In this document: positions 8,681-16,006 of the stretch, in pieces
How the letters are laid out: every line of letters starts with the position of its first letter
Numbering within the stretch: position 1 is the stretch's first letter
DNA from: Nocardiopsis sp. FR4
GTDB taxonomy: Bacteria; Actinomycetota; Actinomycetes; Streptosporangiales; Streptosporangiaceae
Length of the DNA: 64,000 nt
Reading direction: 5' to 3'
Assembly (NCBI RefSeq): GCF_009830945.1
Contig: NZ_VWVV01000034.1
Coordinates: 1-64,000 of the forward strand
Program-made: the position numbers and the translations under genes
The notes under the pieces: generated by a model
Database searches by the model: none
Told to the model about the DNA's origin: nothing
The model's input: the letters and a program-made list of their open reading frames with translations, nothing else

Positions 8681-8760
8681 AGCTTGCTAAGCTCCGTAGT
8701 GTAGGGGTTTTTTATGCTAATGCTGAAATTAACGAGTTCCGTAGCCTAGCACAGCCCTTC
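8681..8760 (-). promoter_or_regulatory. AT-rich leader of the helicase gene with inverted repeat
   Basis: AGCTT-GCT-AAGCT (8681-8693) lies directly upstream of the helicase ATG and includes its GGAG ribosome binding site on the minus strand. A TACACT-like -10 (minus strand, 8698-8703) and an A/T-rich run follow upstream. Actinobacterial helR genes are known to be induced through a rifamycin-associated element; whether this repeat matches that element needs a direct comparison. Confidence 0.4.
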
Positions 8761-8842
8761 GCTCCCGGGCGAGCCCCTTCGCGGGTTCCCCTTCCTCCCG
8801 TGCGGGCGCATCCGCGGGCTCCGCCCGCCGGGCCCGGGCCGC

Positions 8843-9832
8843 CTACGACAGTCCGAGCCGCTCCAGGGTGCGTCCGGTGCGCTCGTCCTCCTCGGCCAGG
8901 AACGCGCCGAACTCCTCCCCGGCCAGGTAGGCGTCCCGCCACCGGTTGCGGGCCAGCCGTTCGGCCCACTCCGGCGAGGCGTGCACCCGCTCCACCAGGT
9001 CCAGCAGCCACGCCAGGTCCTCCCCGGCCAGCCCGGGCGGGGCCACCAGCCCGCGCCAGTTCATGAACTCCAGGCCGATCCCCGCCTCCACCAGGGTGGG
9101 CGCGTCGATCCCCGGGTCCCGCTCGGGGCCCGTCACGGCCAGCACCCGCAGCTGGCCGGAGTCGATCGCCGAGCGCTGCTCGCTCGGCCCCGCGGCGGCG
9201 AAGTCCACCTGGTCGTCCAGCAGCGCGGCCTGCACCGGCCCGCCCCCGTCGTAGGAGCGGTAGTTGACGTCGGCCACCCCGATGCCCAGCTCCTCCGCCA
9301 GCAGCATGGTCACCAGGTGGTCCGGTCCGGCCGGGGTGGAGCCGCCCGCGATCCGCATCGCCCCCGGGTCCCGCCGCCACGCGTCCACCAGGTCGTCCAC
9401 GCTCCGCCATTCCGAGTCCGCCGGGACGAGCAGGGCCTCGGGCTCCTCGAACAGCCGGGCCAGGGCGGTGGCGTCGGTGACCGGACCGGAGGCGGAGCCC
9501 ACGTGGGTGTTGGCGACCAGACCCAACCCCATCTGCAACAGCAGGTCTGCCGCGCCCCGCTCGTACACCAGACGGGCCAGCGCGGCGGTGCCCGTGCTCC
9601 CCGGCAGGTTGAAGACGGTGACGTCGGGGACCGCGCCGATCTCCTCGATCACGGCGGCCACGGTACGCGCGGTGTGGTCGAACCCGCCCCCGGGCGGGGT
9701 GGGCACCATGATCCGCAGCGCGTCCCGGCCCTCCCTCCCCTGGCAGCCCGCCAGGGCCAGGGCCAGTCCGCAGGCCAGAACGGCACGGCGGCTCGGACCC
9801 CCCGTCCGTGCCGCCGTGCCGTACCCGTCCAC
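8843..9832 (-). CDS. Tripartite tricarboxylate transporter substrate-binding lipoprotein (second copy)
   Basis: A 329-residue TctC-family (Bug) protein. GTG 9832 follows a GGGGAGG site by about ten bases. The signal peptide ends in a lipobox (LAGC, Cys about residue 30), so the protein is anchored on the outer face of the membrane. Family features include 'IMVPTPPGGGFDHTAR', 'GSTPAGPDHLVTMLLAEE' and 'YRSYDGGGPVQAALL'. It is the last gene of the operon tctC-tctB-tctA-tctC', 44 bp after tctA. Having a second binding protein in the same operon suggests a wider substrate range. The ligand, probably a carboxylate, is unknown. Confidence 0.85.
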   Translation of the reverse strand: MDGYGTAARTGGPSRRAVLACGLALALAGCQGREGRDALRIMVPTPPGGGFDHTARTVAAVIEEIGAVPDVTVFNLPGSTGTAALARLVYERGAADLLLQMGLGLVANTHVGSASGPVTDATALARLFEEPEALLVPADSEWRSVDDLVDAWRRDPGAMRIAGGSTPAGPDHLVTMLLAEELGIGVADVNYRSYDGGGPVQAALLDDQVDFAAAGPSEQRSAIDSGQLRVLAVTGPERDPGIDAPTLVEAGIGLEFMNWRGLVAPPGLAGEDLAWLLDLVERVHASPEWAERLARNRWRDAYLAGEEFGAFLAEEDERTGRTLERLGLS

Positions 9833-9876
9833 CCGTCCGTCACCTCCCCGTGTTCTCCGGTCGGTCCCGTTCCCGC

Positions 9877-11427
9877 TCAGCCCCGCGGCGTCGGGGCCCG
9901 GTCGCGCGCCTCCTCCTCGGCGGCGGGCGCCGGGGCCGCCGGGCCGGGGCGGCGCCGTCCGCGCAGCGCGCGCACCACGGCCGGCAGCAGGGACAGCACC
10001 GCCACCGCCAGCAGCCCGGCCGAGATCGGCTCGGTGACGAACACCGACCACTCGCCGCCGGAGATCTGCAGCGCCCGGCGCATCGACGTCTCCATGAGTC
10101 CGCCCAGGATCAGCCCCAGGATGAGCGGCGCGGCCGGGAAGTCGTTGCGCCGCATGAGGAACCCGATCGCGCCGAACGCGGCCAGCAGGCCCAGGTCGAA
10201 CACGCTGAAGCTGAGCCCGTACACCCCCACCACGCAGAATACGACGACCAGCGGGACCAGCACCGCCTTGGGGGTGTTGAGCACCTTGGCGAACACCGGG
10301 ATCAGCGGCAGGTTGAGGATCAGCAGCACCAGGCTGCCCACGTACATCGACGCGACCACGCCCCAGAACATGTCGGGGTTGTCCGTGAGCATCATCGGTC
10401 CCGGCTGCACACCGAGCACCAGCAGCGCGCCCAGCAGGATCGCGGTCGTGCCCGAGCCCGGCACGCCCAGCGTCATCAGGGGCACGAACGACCCCACGGC
10501 GGCGGCGTTGTTGGCCGCCTCGGGCGCGGCCACGCCCTTGGGGTTGCCCTGGCCGAAGGTGTCGCCGTCGCGGGCCAGCTTCTTCTCCATGGAGTAGGAC
10601 AGGAACGAGGCCACGGTGGCCCCGGCCCCCGGCAGCACGCCGGTGAAGAAGCCCAGCACCGAGGAGCGCAGCGTGGGCGGGGTGATCCGGCGCAGTTCGC
10701 CGCCGGACAGCCGCAGCGAGGTCACGCCGCCGCGGGCACCGCCCCGGCCGCGCCGGTTGAGCATCACCAGCACCTCGGCCAGCGCGAACACGCCCAGCGC
10801 AACGATGAGGAACTCCACGCCCTCGTACAGCTCGGGCAGGTCGAAGGTGAAGCGGACGATGGCCGTCTGGGAGTCGATGCCCACCAGGGCGACCATCACG
10901 CCGATCACCGCCGCGACCAGGCCCTTGACGAGGTTGCGCCCGCCCAGGGAGACCACGGCGGTCAGGCCGAGCACCATCAGCGCGAAGTACTCCGTGGGGC
11001 CGAAGCTGACCGCGAAGGAGGCCAGGCTTGGCGCGATCGCCATCAGGCCCACGACGCCGATCGTGCCGCCGACGAAGGAGGAGATCGCCGCGATCGCCAG
11101 CGCCTTGCCCGCCTTGCCGCGCAGGGCCATCGGGTAGCCGTCGAAGGAGGTGGCCACGGTCCCGGCCACCCCGGGCGCGTTGAGCAGGATGGAGGAGGTC
11201 GACCCGCCGAAGATCGCCCCGTAGTACACCCCCGCCAGCATGATGATCGCGGAGGTGGGCTCCATGCCGTAGGCGATGGGGATCATCAGCGCGATCGCGC
11301 TCATCGGCCCCAGGCCGGGCAGGATGCCGATGATCGTCCCGGCCAGGACGCCGACGAAGACGAAGAGCAGGTTCTGCGGGGTCAGCGCGATGCTGAACCC
11401 GTGCAGGAGTTGGTCGAGCATGCCCAT
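9877..11427 (-). CDS. tctA: Tripartite tricarboxylate transporter large permease TctA
   Basis: A 516-residue integral membrane protein with about 11-12 hydrophobic segments. It has the family signatures 'LTPQNLLFVFVGVLAGTIIGILPGLGP'-like N-terminus, 'FGGSTSSILLNAPG' and the repeated 'TLGVPGSGTTAILLGAL'. The family normally starts close to 'MLDQLLHGFSIAL', so ATG 11427 (or 11421) is used; AAGGA lies about ten bases upstream. With TctB it forms the sodium- or proton-coupled permease fed by TctC. It starts 19 bp after the tctB stop. Confidence 0.92.
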   Translation of the reverse strand: MGMLDQLLHGFSIALTPQNLLFVFVGVLAGTIIGILPGLGPMSAIALMIPIAYGMEPTSAIIMLAGVYYGAIFGGSTSSILLNAPGVAGTVATSFDGYPMALRGKAGKALAIAAISSFVGGTIGVVGLMAIAPSLASFAVSFGPTEYFALMVLGLTAVVSLGGRNLVKGLVAAVIGVMVALVGIDSQTAIVRFTFDLPELYEGVEFLIVALGVFALAEVLVMLNRRGRGGARGGVTSLRLSGGELRRITPPTLRSSVLGFFTGVLPGAGATVASFLSYSMEKKLARDGDTFGQGNPKGVAAPEAANNAAAVGSFVPLMTLGVPGSGTTAILLGALLVLGVQPGPMMLTDNPDMFWGVVASMYVGSLVLLILNLPLIPVFAKVLNTPKAVLVPLVVVFCVVGVYGLSFSVFDLGLLAAFGAIGFLMRRNDFPAAPLILGLILGGLMETSMRRALQISGGEWSVFVTEPISAGLLAVAVLSLLPAVVRALRGRRRPGPAAPAPAAEEEARDRAPTPRG

Positions 11428-11446
11428 GAGGAAGGGATCCTTGGTC

Positions 11447-12103
11447 TCAGAACGGAAGCGGGCCGCTCGGCAGCACCACACCCAGGCCCCAGGTCATGCC
11501 CGCGTACAGCGCGAAGGGCAGCCCGAGGGCGACGGCCGCGGTGGCCAGGTGGCGGCGGTAGCCGAGGTACCAGGTCATCGACCCGAGGTAGAGGGCGGTG
11601 GAGAGCACGAACCCGAGGGGTTCGAACAGCGCGACGTAGACGCACAGGGCGGCCACGAACAGGCCCGTCTCCAGCCGCGGGTCCTCCAGGCGGCCCAGCC
11701 GGGCCCCCTCCTCCCCGGGCGCGCCGCCGTCGGCGGCCTCGGAGGGAGCCGGGGACGCGTCGCCGGAGCCGGGCGCCGTCCCGGCGGCGGGGCCGGCCGG
11801 TGCCTCCTCCTCCGGTGCGCGCTGGAAGAACAGCAGCACCGCCAGGATCAGCAGCGCCACGCCCAGCCAGCGCGGCAGGGTGGAGGGCTGGACCGGGACG
11901 CTCACCGCCGTGTAGTCGGGCATCTGGAAGGCCAGCGCGAGGTAGCCGAGCGCGAACAGCCCGATCGCGACGCCCAGGGTGCGCGGGGAGAACCGGAACG
12001 CCCGTTCCGGCGCGACCGGGGAGAGCGGGTTCCAGCGGCGTGCCCGCCGGGCGCTCCCCCCGGAGGGAGCGCCGCCCGGGTGCTCCGTCGTCGGCCCGCT
12101 CAC
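11447..12103 (-). CDS. tctB: Tripartite tricarboxylate transporter small permease TctB
   Basis: A 218-residue protein with four clear membrane segments ('LGVAIGLFALGYLALAF', 'WLGVALLILAVLLFF', 'FVAALCVYVALFEPLGFVLS', 'AAVALGLPFALYAGMTWGLG'). A ~65-residue acidic Pro/Ala-rich insert separates segments two and three, longer than in typical TctB. GTG 12103 overlaps the tctC stop as GTGA, so it is translationally coupled. The C-terminal 'GVVLPSGPLPF' is typical of the family. Confidence 0.88.
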   Translation of the reverse strand: MSGPTTEHPGGAPSGGSARRARRWNPLSPVAPERAFRFSPRTLGVAIGLFALGYLALAFQMPDYTAVSVPVQPSTLPRWLGVALLILAVLLFFQRAPEEEAPAGPAAGTAPGSGDASPAPSEAADGGAPGEEGARLGRLEDPRLETGLFVAALCVYVALFEPLGFVLSTALYLGSMTWYLGYRRHLATAAVALGLPFALYAGMTWGLGVVLPSGPLPF

Positions 12104-13152
12104 TGGAGACCGACCTCGGTCAGGATCGCGGAGAACTCCTCGCGGGTGTCGTCCAGGAACGCCCCGAACTCCTCGCTGTCCAGGTAGGCGTCGGTCCAGC
12201 CGAGGCGGGCGGACTCCTCCTGCCAGGCCCGCGTCTCCATCAGGTCCGCGAACAGCTCCTCGTAGTAGGCCACCTGGGCCTCCTCCAGGTCCGCCGGGGC
12301 CATGACGCCGCGCCAGATGTCGAAGGTGAAGTCCACGTCCTGCTCGACCAGGGTCGGCACGTCCGCGACGGCGTCCACGCGCTCGGGCGAGGAGACGGCC
12401 ACCGCGCGCATGTCGCCCGACTCCAGCATGCCCAGGGCCTCGCCCACGCCCACCACGGCCGCGTCCACGTGGCCGCCCAGCAGCGCGGTCATGGCCTCGC
12501 CGCCGCCGTCGAAGGGGATGTAGTTGGCCCGGGTGGCATCGGCCCCGGACGCCTCCAGCGCCCCGGCCAGCGCGACGTGGTCCATACTGCCCGGACCGGA
12601 GCCGCCGCCGACGCTGTAGCCGCCGGACCCGGCCTCGGCGGCCAGGTCCTCGAAGGTCTCCACCGGGGAGTCGGCGGCCACGAGGTAGACCATGTAGTCG
12701 GTGGCCAGGCGGGCGATCGGGGTGAAGTCGTCGTGGTCGTGGTCGGAGTCCCCGGCCATCGGCACCAGCAGGATGGGCGGGCTGGTCACGAACAGCTTGT
12801 GCGGGTCGCCCGCGTGGCCCGCCACGTAGGCCCAGCCGATCGCACCGCCCGCGCCCGGCTTGTTGACAACCTGGACGGACTGGTCGACCAGTTCCTCCTC
12901 CTCCAGGAGGCGGGCGCTGGTGCGGGCCAGCGTGTCCCAGCCGCCGCCGGTGGCGGCCGGGGCGGTGATCTCGATCGGCTTGGTCGGCGTCCAGGTGCCG
13001 TCCTCGGCCGTGCCGCCCTCGGCGGTTCCGCAGGCGGCGAGCAGGAGCGGCAGGGCCGCGCCGGCGGCGGCCGCGCGGACGCCGGGGAGGCGGCGGAAGG
13101 CGCCCGGAGCGGGGACACTGGGACTGACGTGCGTCTTCGTCACGCGGAGCAT
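12100..13152 (-). CDS. tctC: Tripartite tricarboxylate transporter substrate-binding lipoprotein TctC
   Basis: A 350-residue TctC/Bug-family lipoprotein and first gene of the operon. ATG 13152 follows a GGAG seven bases upstream; a longer open frame to 13263 has no ribosome binding site. The signal peptide ends in LAAC-G. The ligand-binding segments are recognisable ('ITAPAATGGGWDTLAR', 'VVNKPGAGGAIGW', 'YIPFDGGGEAMTALLGGHVDA'). Several charged residues ('DSDHDHDDF') sit on a surface loop. It faces a CitA/DcuS-type sensor kinase gene across 169 bp, so carboxylate sensing probably controls the operon. Confidence 0.9.
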   Translation of the reverse strand: MLRVTKTHVSPSVPAPGAFRRLPGVRAAAAGAALPLLLAACGTAEGGTAEDGTWTPTKPIEITAPAATGGGWDTLARTSARLLEEEELVDQSVQVVNKPGAGGAIGWAYVAGHAGDPHKLFVTSPPILLVPMAGDSDHDHDDFTPIARLATDYMVYLVAADSPVETFEDLAAEAGSGGYSVGGGSGPGSMDHVALAGALEASGADATRANYIPFDGGGEAMTALLGGHVDAAVVGVGEALGMLESGDMRAVAVSSPERVDAVADVPTLVEQDVDFTFDIWRGVMAPADLEEAQVAYYEELFADLMETRAWQEESARLGWTDAYLDSEEFGAFLDDTREEFSAILTEVGLQ

Positions 13153-13321
13153 GATTTCTCCGTAGGGGATACGTCCGGGTATGTTCCGGTTGGCTTGTGA
13201 TGCAACGCACAGGCAAACAGAAGGAAACACGCGTGGGAAGTGTTGTGTCTTTTGTGCGGGCAATGGTGGTAAGGAAGGTTGTGGTCGTAGTGTTCACGGC
13301 CGGTCCGGGAACGGGACGCGC
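13153..13321. promoter_or_regulatory. Divergent regulatory region between tctC and the sensor kinase
   Basis: This 169-bp gap between divergent starts must hold both promoters. It is GT/AC-rich (for example repeated GTGTTGTG-like steps near 13240-13310) and much less GC-rich than the flanking genes. I see no clear palindrome; the response regulator site could be a direct repeat. Confidence 0.45.
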
Positions 13322-14935
13322 ATGAGGTTCGCGGCCCCGCGCACCACGCTGGCCGGGCAGTTCCTCGCCCTGCAGCTGGCCATCGTCGTCACCGTGCTGG
13401 TCATGGTCGCCGCGGTGTCCCTGGCCCAGTCCGACGCGCGCCTGCGCCAGACCGAGAGCCGCCGGATGCTCTCGGTCGCCGAGAGCACGGCCGCGCGCGA
13501 CACCGTCCGGGCCGGACTGGAGACCTTCGGCAGCCCGGAGGTGCTCGCACCCACGGCGGAGGGTGTGCGCGTGCTCTCCGGCGCCGACCACCTGGTGATC
13601 CACGACCGCGACGGCCGGGCCCTGACCCTGGACCCCGGCCCCGCCTCCACCGGCGCCCAGGGCGAACCCGGCGTCTCCTCCGCCCTGGGGGGCCGCTCCT
13701 GGACCGGGGTGGCCCGGGTCGGGGGAGAGCGCGCGGTGGCCGCGGCCGTCCCCGTCATCGGCGAGGGCGGAACCATCCTCGGCGTGGTGGTCGCCGCCAT
13801 GGACTACCCCGGGACCGGGGAGCTCCTGGTCCTGGCCACCCCGAACCTCCTCGTCTACCTGGGCATCGCCAGCGTGATCGGCGTGGCCGGGTCCCTGCTG
13901 CTCTCGCGCCGTGTCAAGCGCCAGACCCTGGGCCTGGAGCCCGACCAGATCACCCGGCTCGTGGAGCACCGCGAGGCCATGCTGCACGGCATCAAGGAGG
14001 GCGTCCTGGGCCTGGACGCCGACCACCGCGTCACCCTGGTCAACGACACCGCCGTGCGCCTGCTGGGCCTGCCGACCGACAGCGTCGGCGCCACCCTGGC
14101 CGACCTGGGCGTGGGCGGGGAGCTCAGGGACGTGCTCCTGGGCACGGTCCGGGGCCGCGACACCGTCGTCGCCCTGGGCGACCGCCTGGTCGCCCTCAAC
14201 CGGATGCCCCTGGAGACCGGGGGACGGCCGGCCGGTTCGGTGACGACCATGCGCGACCGCACCGACCTGGTCGAGCTCCAGCACGAACTGGACACCAGCC
14301 AGACCACCACCGAGACCCTGCGCGCCCAGGCCCACGAGTTCAGCAACCGGCTGCACGTCATCTCCGGACTGCTGGAACTGCGCGAGTACGACGAGGCCGC
14401 CAAGTACGTCAGCCAGGTCGGCGGGGCCCGGGCCCAGCTCAGCGCCGACGTCACGGCCCGGGTCGAGGACCCCTCGCTGGCCGCTCTGCTCATCGCCAAG
14501 ACCAGCCTGGCCGAGGAACAGCGCACCCACCTGCGGGTCTGCCCCGACACCCGCCTGGAACCGGTCTCCGAGGAGCTCTCCGACGACCTGGTCACGGTCG
14601 TGGGCAACCTGGTCGACAACGCCCTGGACGCGGTCGCCCCGGCCGCCGCGGGCCCCGAACGCCCCTGGGTGGAGGTCGGGGTGGTCGGTGGCGGGGGCGC
14701 GCCGGTCGAGGTGACCGTGCGCGACTCCGGCCCCGGGGTGCCCAGCGAACTCGCCGGAGAGGTGTTCCAGCACGGCTACACCACCAAGGGCGGCGCCGGG
14801 CGCAAGCGCGGCCTGGGCCTGGCCATCGTCGGCCTGGTCTGCGCGCGCCGGGGCGGAACGGCCACCGTCACCGGCTCGCGGTTCACCGCCGTCCTGTACG
14901 AGAGCCCGCCCGCCGCTGAGGAGGACCGCCGATGA
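13322..14935 (+). CDS. CitA/DcuS-type sensor histidine kinase
   Basis: A 537-residue membrane sensor kinase. A first membrane helix (~10-32) and a second (~175-200) flank an extracytoplasmic domain of about 140 residues, as in carboxylate sensors. A PAS domain follows (~215-330, 'GVLGLDADHRVTLVNDTAVRLLG'). The phospho-acceptor is H338 in 'AQAHEFSNRLHVISGLLEL', the H-box of the CitA/DcuS family. The ATPase domain carries 'NLVDNALDAV', 'DSGPGV' and 'KRGLGLAIV'. The start is ATG 13322. It is followed 40 bp later by its response regulator and is divergent from the transporter it probably controls. Confidence 0.93.
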   Translation: MRFAAPRTTLAGQFLALQLAIVVTVLVMVAAVSLAQSDARLRQTESRRMLSVAESTAARDTVRAGLETFGSPEVLAPTAEGVRVLSGADHLVIHDRDGRALTLDPGPASTGAQGEPGVSSALGGRSWTGVARVGGERAVAAAVPVIGEGGTILGVVVAAMDYPGTGELLVLATPNLLVYLGIASVIGVAGSLLLSRRVKRQTLGLEPDQITRLVEHREAMLHGIKEGVLGLDADHRVTLVNDTAVRLLGLPTDSVGATLADLGVGGELRDVLLGTVRGRDTVVALGDRLVALNRMPLETGGRPAGSVTTMRDRTDLVELQHELDTSQTTTETLRAQAHEFSNRLHVISGLLELREYDEAAKYVSQVGGARAQLSADVTARVEDPSLAALLIAKTSLAEEQRTHLRVCPDTRLEPVSEELSDDLVTVVGNLVDNALDAVAPAAAGPERPWVEVGVVGGGGAPVEVTVRDSGPGVPSELAGEVFQHGYTTKGGAGRKRGLGLAIVGLVCARRGGTATVTGSRFTAVLYESPPAAEEDRR

Positions 14936-14975
14936 CCCGAGGCCGCACCCCAGAGGACCACACCGGAGGTACCCG

Positions 14976-15734
14976 TTGAACGCGCCAGAGCCCGCCCCCG
15001 TACAGGACACGGCGCCGCAGGTCAGGACCCTGATCATCGACGATGACTTCATGGTCGCCCGGGTGCACCGGGGCCTGGTCGAACGCGTTCCCGGCTTCAC
15101 CGTCGTGGGCGAGGCCGGGACCGGGGCCGAGGCCCTGGAGATGGTCGCCCGGCTGCGCCCCGACCTGGTCCTGCTGGACATCTACCTGCCCGACATCAAC
15201 GGAATCGACGTGCTGCGGGCGCTGCGCGGGCCCCGGGAGGGCGAGGAGCCGCCAGAGGTGGACGTCCTGGTCATCACCGCGGCGCGGGACAGCGCGACCG
15301 TGCGCCGCGCCCTGCGCGGCGGCGCCGTGCAGTACCTCATCAAGCCGTTCGAACCCGCGGCCCTGACCGAGCGGCTGCGCGACTACGTCCGGCTGCGCCG
15401 CGCCCTGGAGGCCGACCGCACCGCCGACCAGGACGCCGTCGACCGGGCCTTCGGCGCGGTACGCCCCGTGGCCCGCACCGGCGGGGCGATGCCCAAGGGG
15501 CTGACCCGGCAGACCGCCGAACTCGTGGAGCGGGCGCTGCGCGACCACGCCGCCCGGGGCGGGGGAGAGGGGTCCGAGGACCTGTCGGCGACCGAGTGCG
15601 CCGAGGCCACCGGGGTCTCCCGGGTCAGCGCCCGCCGCTACCTGGAGTACTTCGCCGAGTCCGGCCGTGTGGAGGTGCGGTTGCGCTACGGCACCGCCGG
15701 ACGCCCGGAGCGGCGCTACCACTGGTCGGGGTGA
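14976..15734 (+). CDS. CitB/DcuR-type response regulator
   Basis: A 252-residue regulator starting at TTG 14976, six bases after GGAGG. The receiver domain has acidic pocket 'IIDDD', phospho-acceptor D68 ('LVLLDIYLP') and the conserved Lys in 'YLIKPFEP'. The C-terminal half is the CitB-type output domain, with helix-turn-helix 'SATECAEATGVSRVSARRYLEYFAESG'. It should bind the tctC promoter region and activate uptake when the kinase senses an external carboxylate; this is inferred from the neighbourhood. Confidence 0.92.
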   Translation: MNAPEPAPVQDTAPQVRTLIIDDDFMVARVHRGLVERVPGFTVVGEAGTGAEALEMVARLRPDLVLLDIYLPDINGIDVLRALRGPREGEEPPEVDVLVITAARDSATVRRALRGGAVQYLIKPFEPAALTERLRDYVRLRRALEADRTADQDAVDRAFGAVRPVARTGGAMPKGLTRQTAELVERALRDHAARGGGEGSEDLSATECAEATGVSRVSARRYLEYFAESGRVEVRLRYGTAGRPERRYHWSG

Positions 15735-15827
15735 ACGGCTCCGAGCGCTCCCGGTGCGGACAGGCCCCCGCACGGACCGGTCACGGGAAACCTCCGCGTC
15801 GGGCTCCCCAGCGCCCCCGACACCCGC

Positions 15828-15833
15828 TACACT
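15828..15833 (+). promoter_or_regulatory. -10 element of the trp leader
   Basis: TACACT ends seven bases before the leader peptide ATG at 15841, so transcription should begin at or next to the ATG and the leader peptide would be read from a leaderless message. No good -35 is visible at 16-18 bp spacing. Confidence 0.55.
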
Positions 15834-15840
15834 CGTGCCC

Positions 15841-15885
15841 ATGCGACACACGAGCACCCAGGCCCAGTGGTGGCGCCGCCTCTAG
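15841..15885 (+). CDS. trpL: trp operon leader peptide
   Basis: A 14-residue open frame, MRHTSTQAQWWRRL followed by TAG. The two adjacent Trp codons (15868-15873) are the hallmark of transcription attenuation by Trp-tRNA supply. It has no ribosome binding site and is probably translated leaderless. The RNA after it can fold in two mutually exclusive ways, and the next gene is trpEG, so function is clear from context. Confidence 0.9.
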   Translation: MRHTSTQAQWWRRL

Positions 15886-15940
15886 GCGGTGCTCCGAGTG
15901 CGCATACCCACGCAACGACCGCCCCGGACCGGCGGTCGTT
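15874..15940 (+). promoter_or_regulatory. trp attenuator (antiterminator and terminator)
   Basis: Segment 1 (CGCCGCC, 15874-15880) pairs with segment 2 (GGCGGTG, 15885-15891). Segment 2 (GGCGGT) can instead pair with ACCGCC of segment 3 (15918-15923), forming the antiterminator. Segment 3 AACGACCGCC (15914-15923) also pairs perfectly with segment 4 GGCGGTCGTT (15931-15940) around a 7-base loop, forming the terminator. Ribosome stalling at the Trp codons would mask segment 1 and favour 2:3. There is only a short T-run after segment 4 (GTTCC), as is usual in actinobacteria. Confidence 0.85.
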
Positions 15941-16006
15941 CCTGCGTTTCACGGCCCCGGCCGAGGTGTGGCCCACCCCGACCGACGCAGCGCCAAAGGA
16001 CCGGCC

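Noticed and set aside
9808..13200. 1130-codon plus-strand open frame opposite the transporter operon
   Set aside because: It is His/Gln/Arg-rich with no domain, and mirrors clear tctABC genes; long antisense frames are normal at this GC content.
11447..15181. 1244-codon minus-strand open frame
   Set aside because: Only its last 218 codons are real (tctB). The rest is antisense to the sensor kinase and response regulator.
15914..15940. Reading the hairpin as a simple terminator for the response regulator gene
   Set aside because: It lies after a Trp-Trp leader peptide and pairs alternatively with upstream segments, so attenuator fits better.
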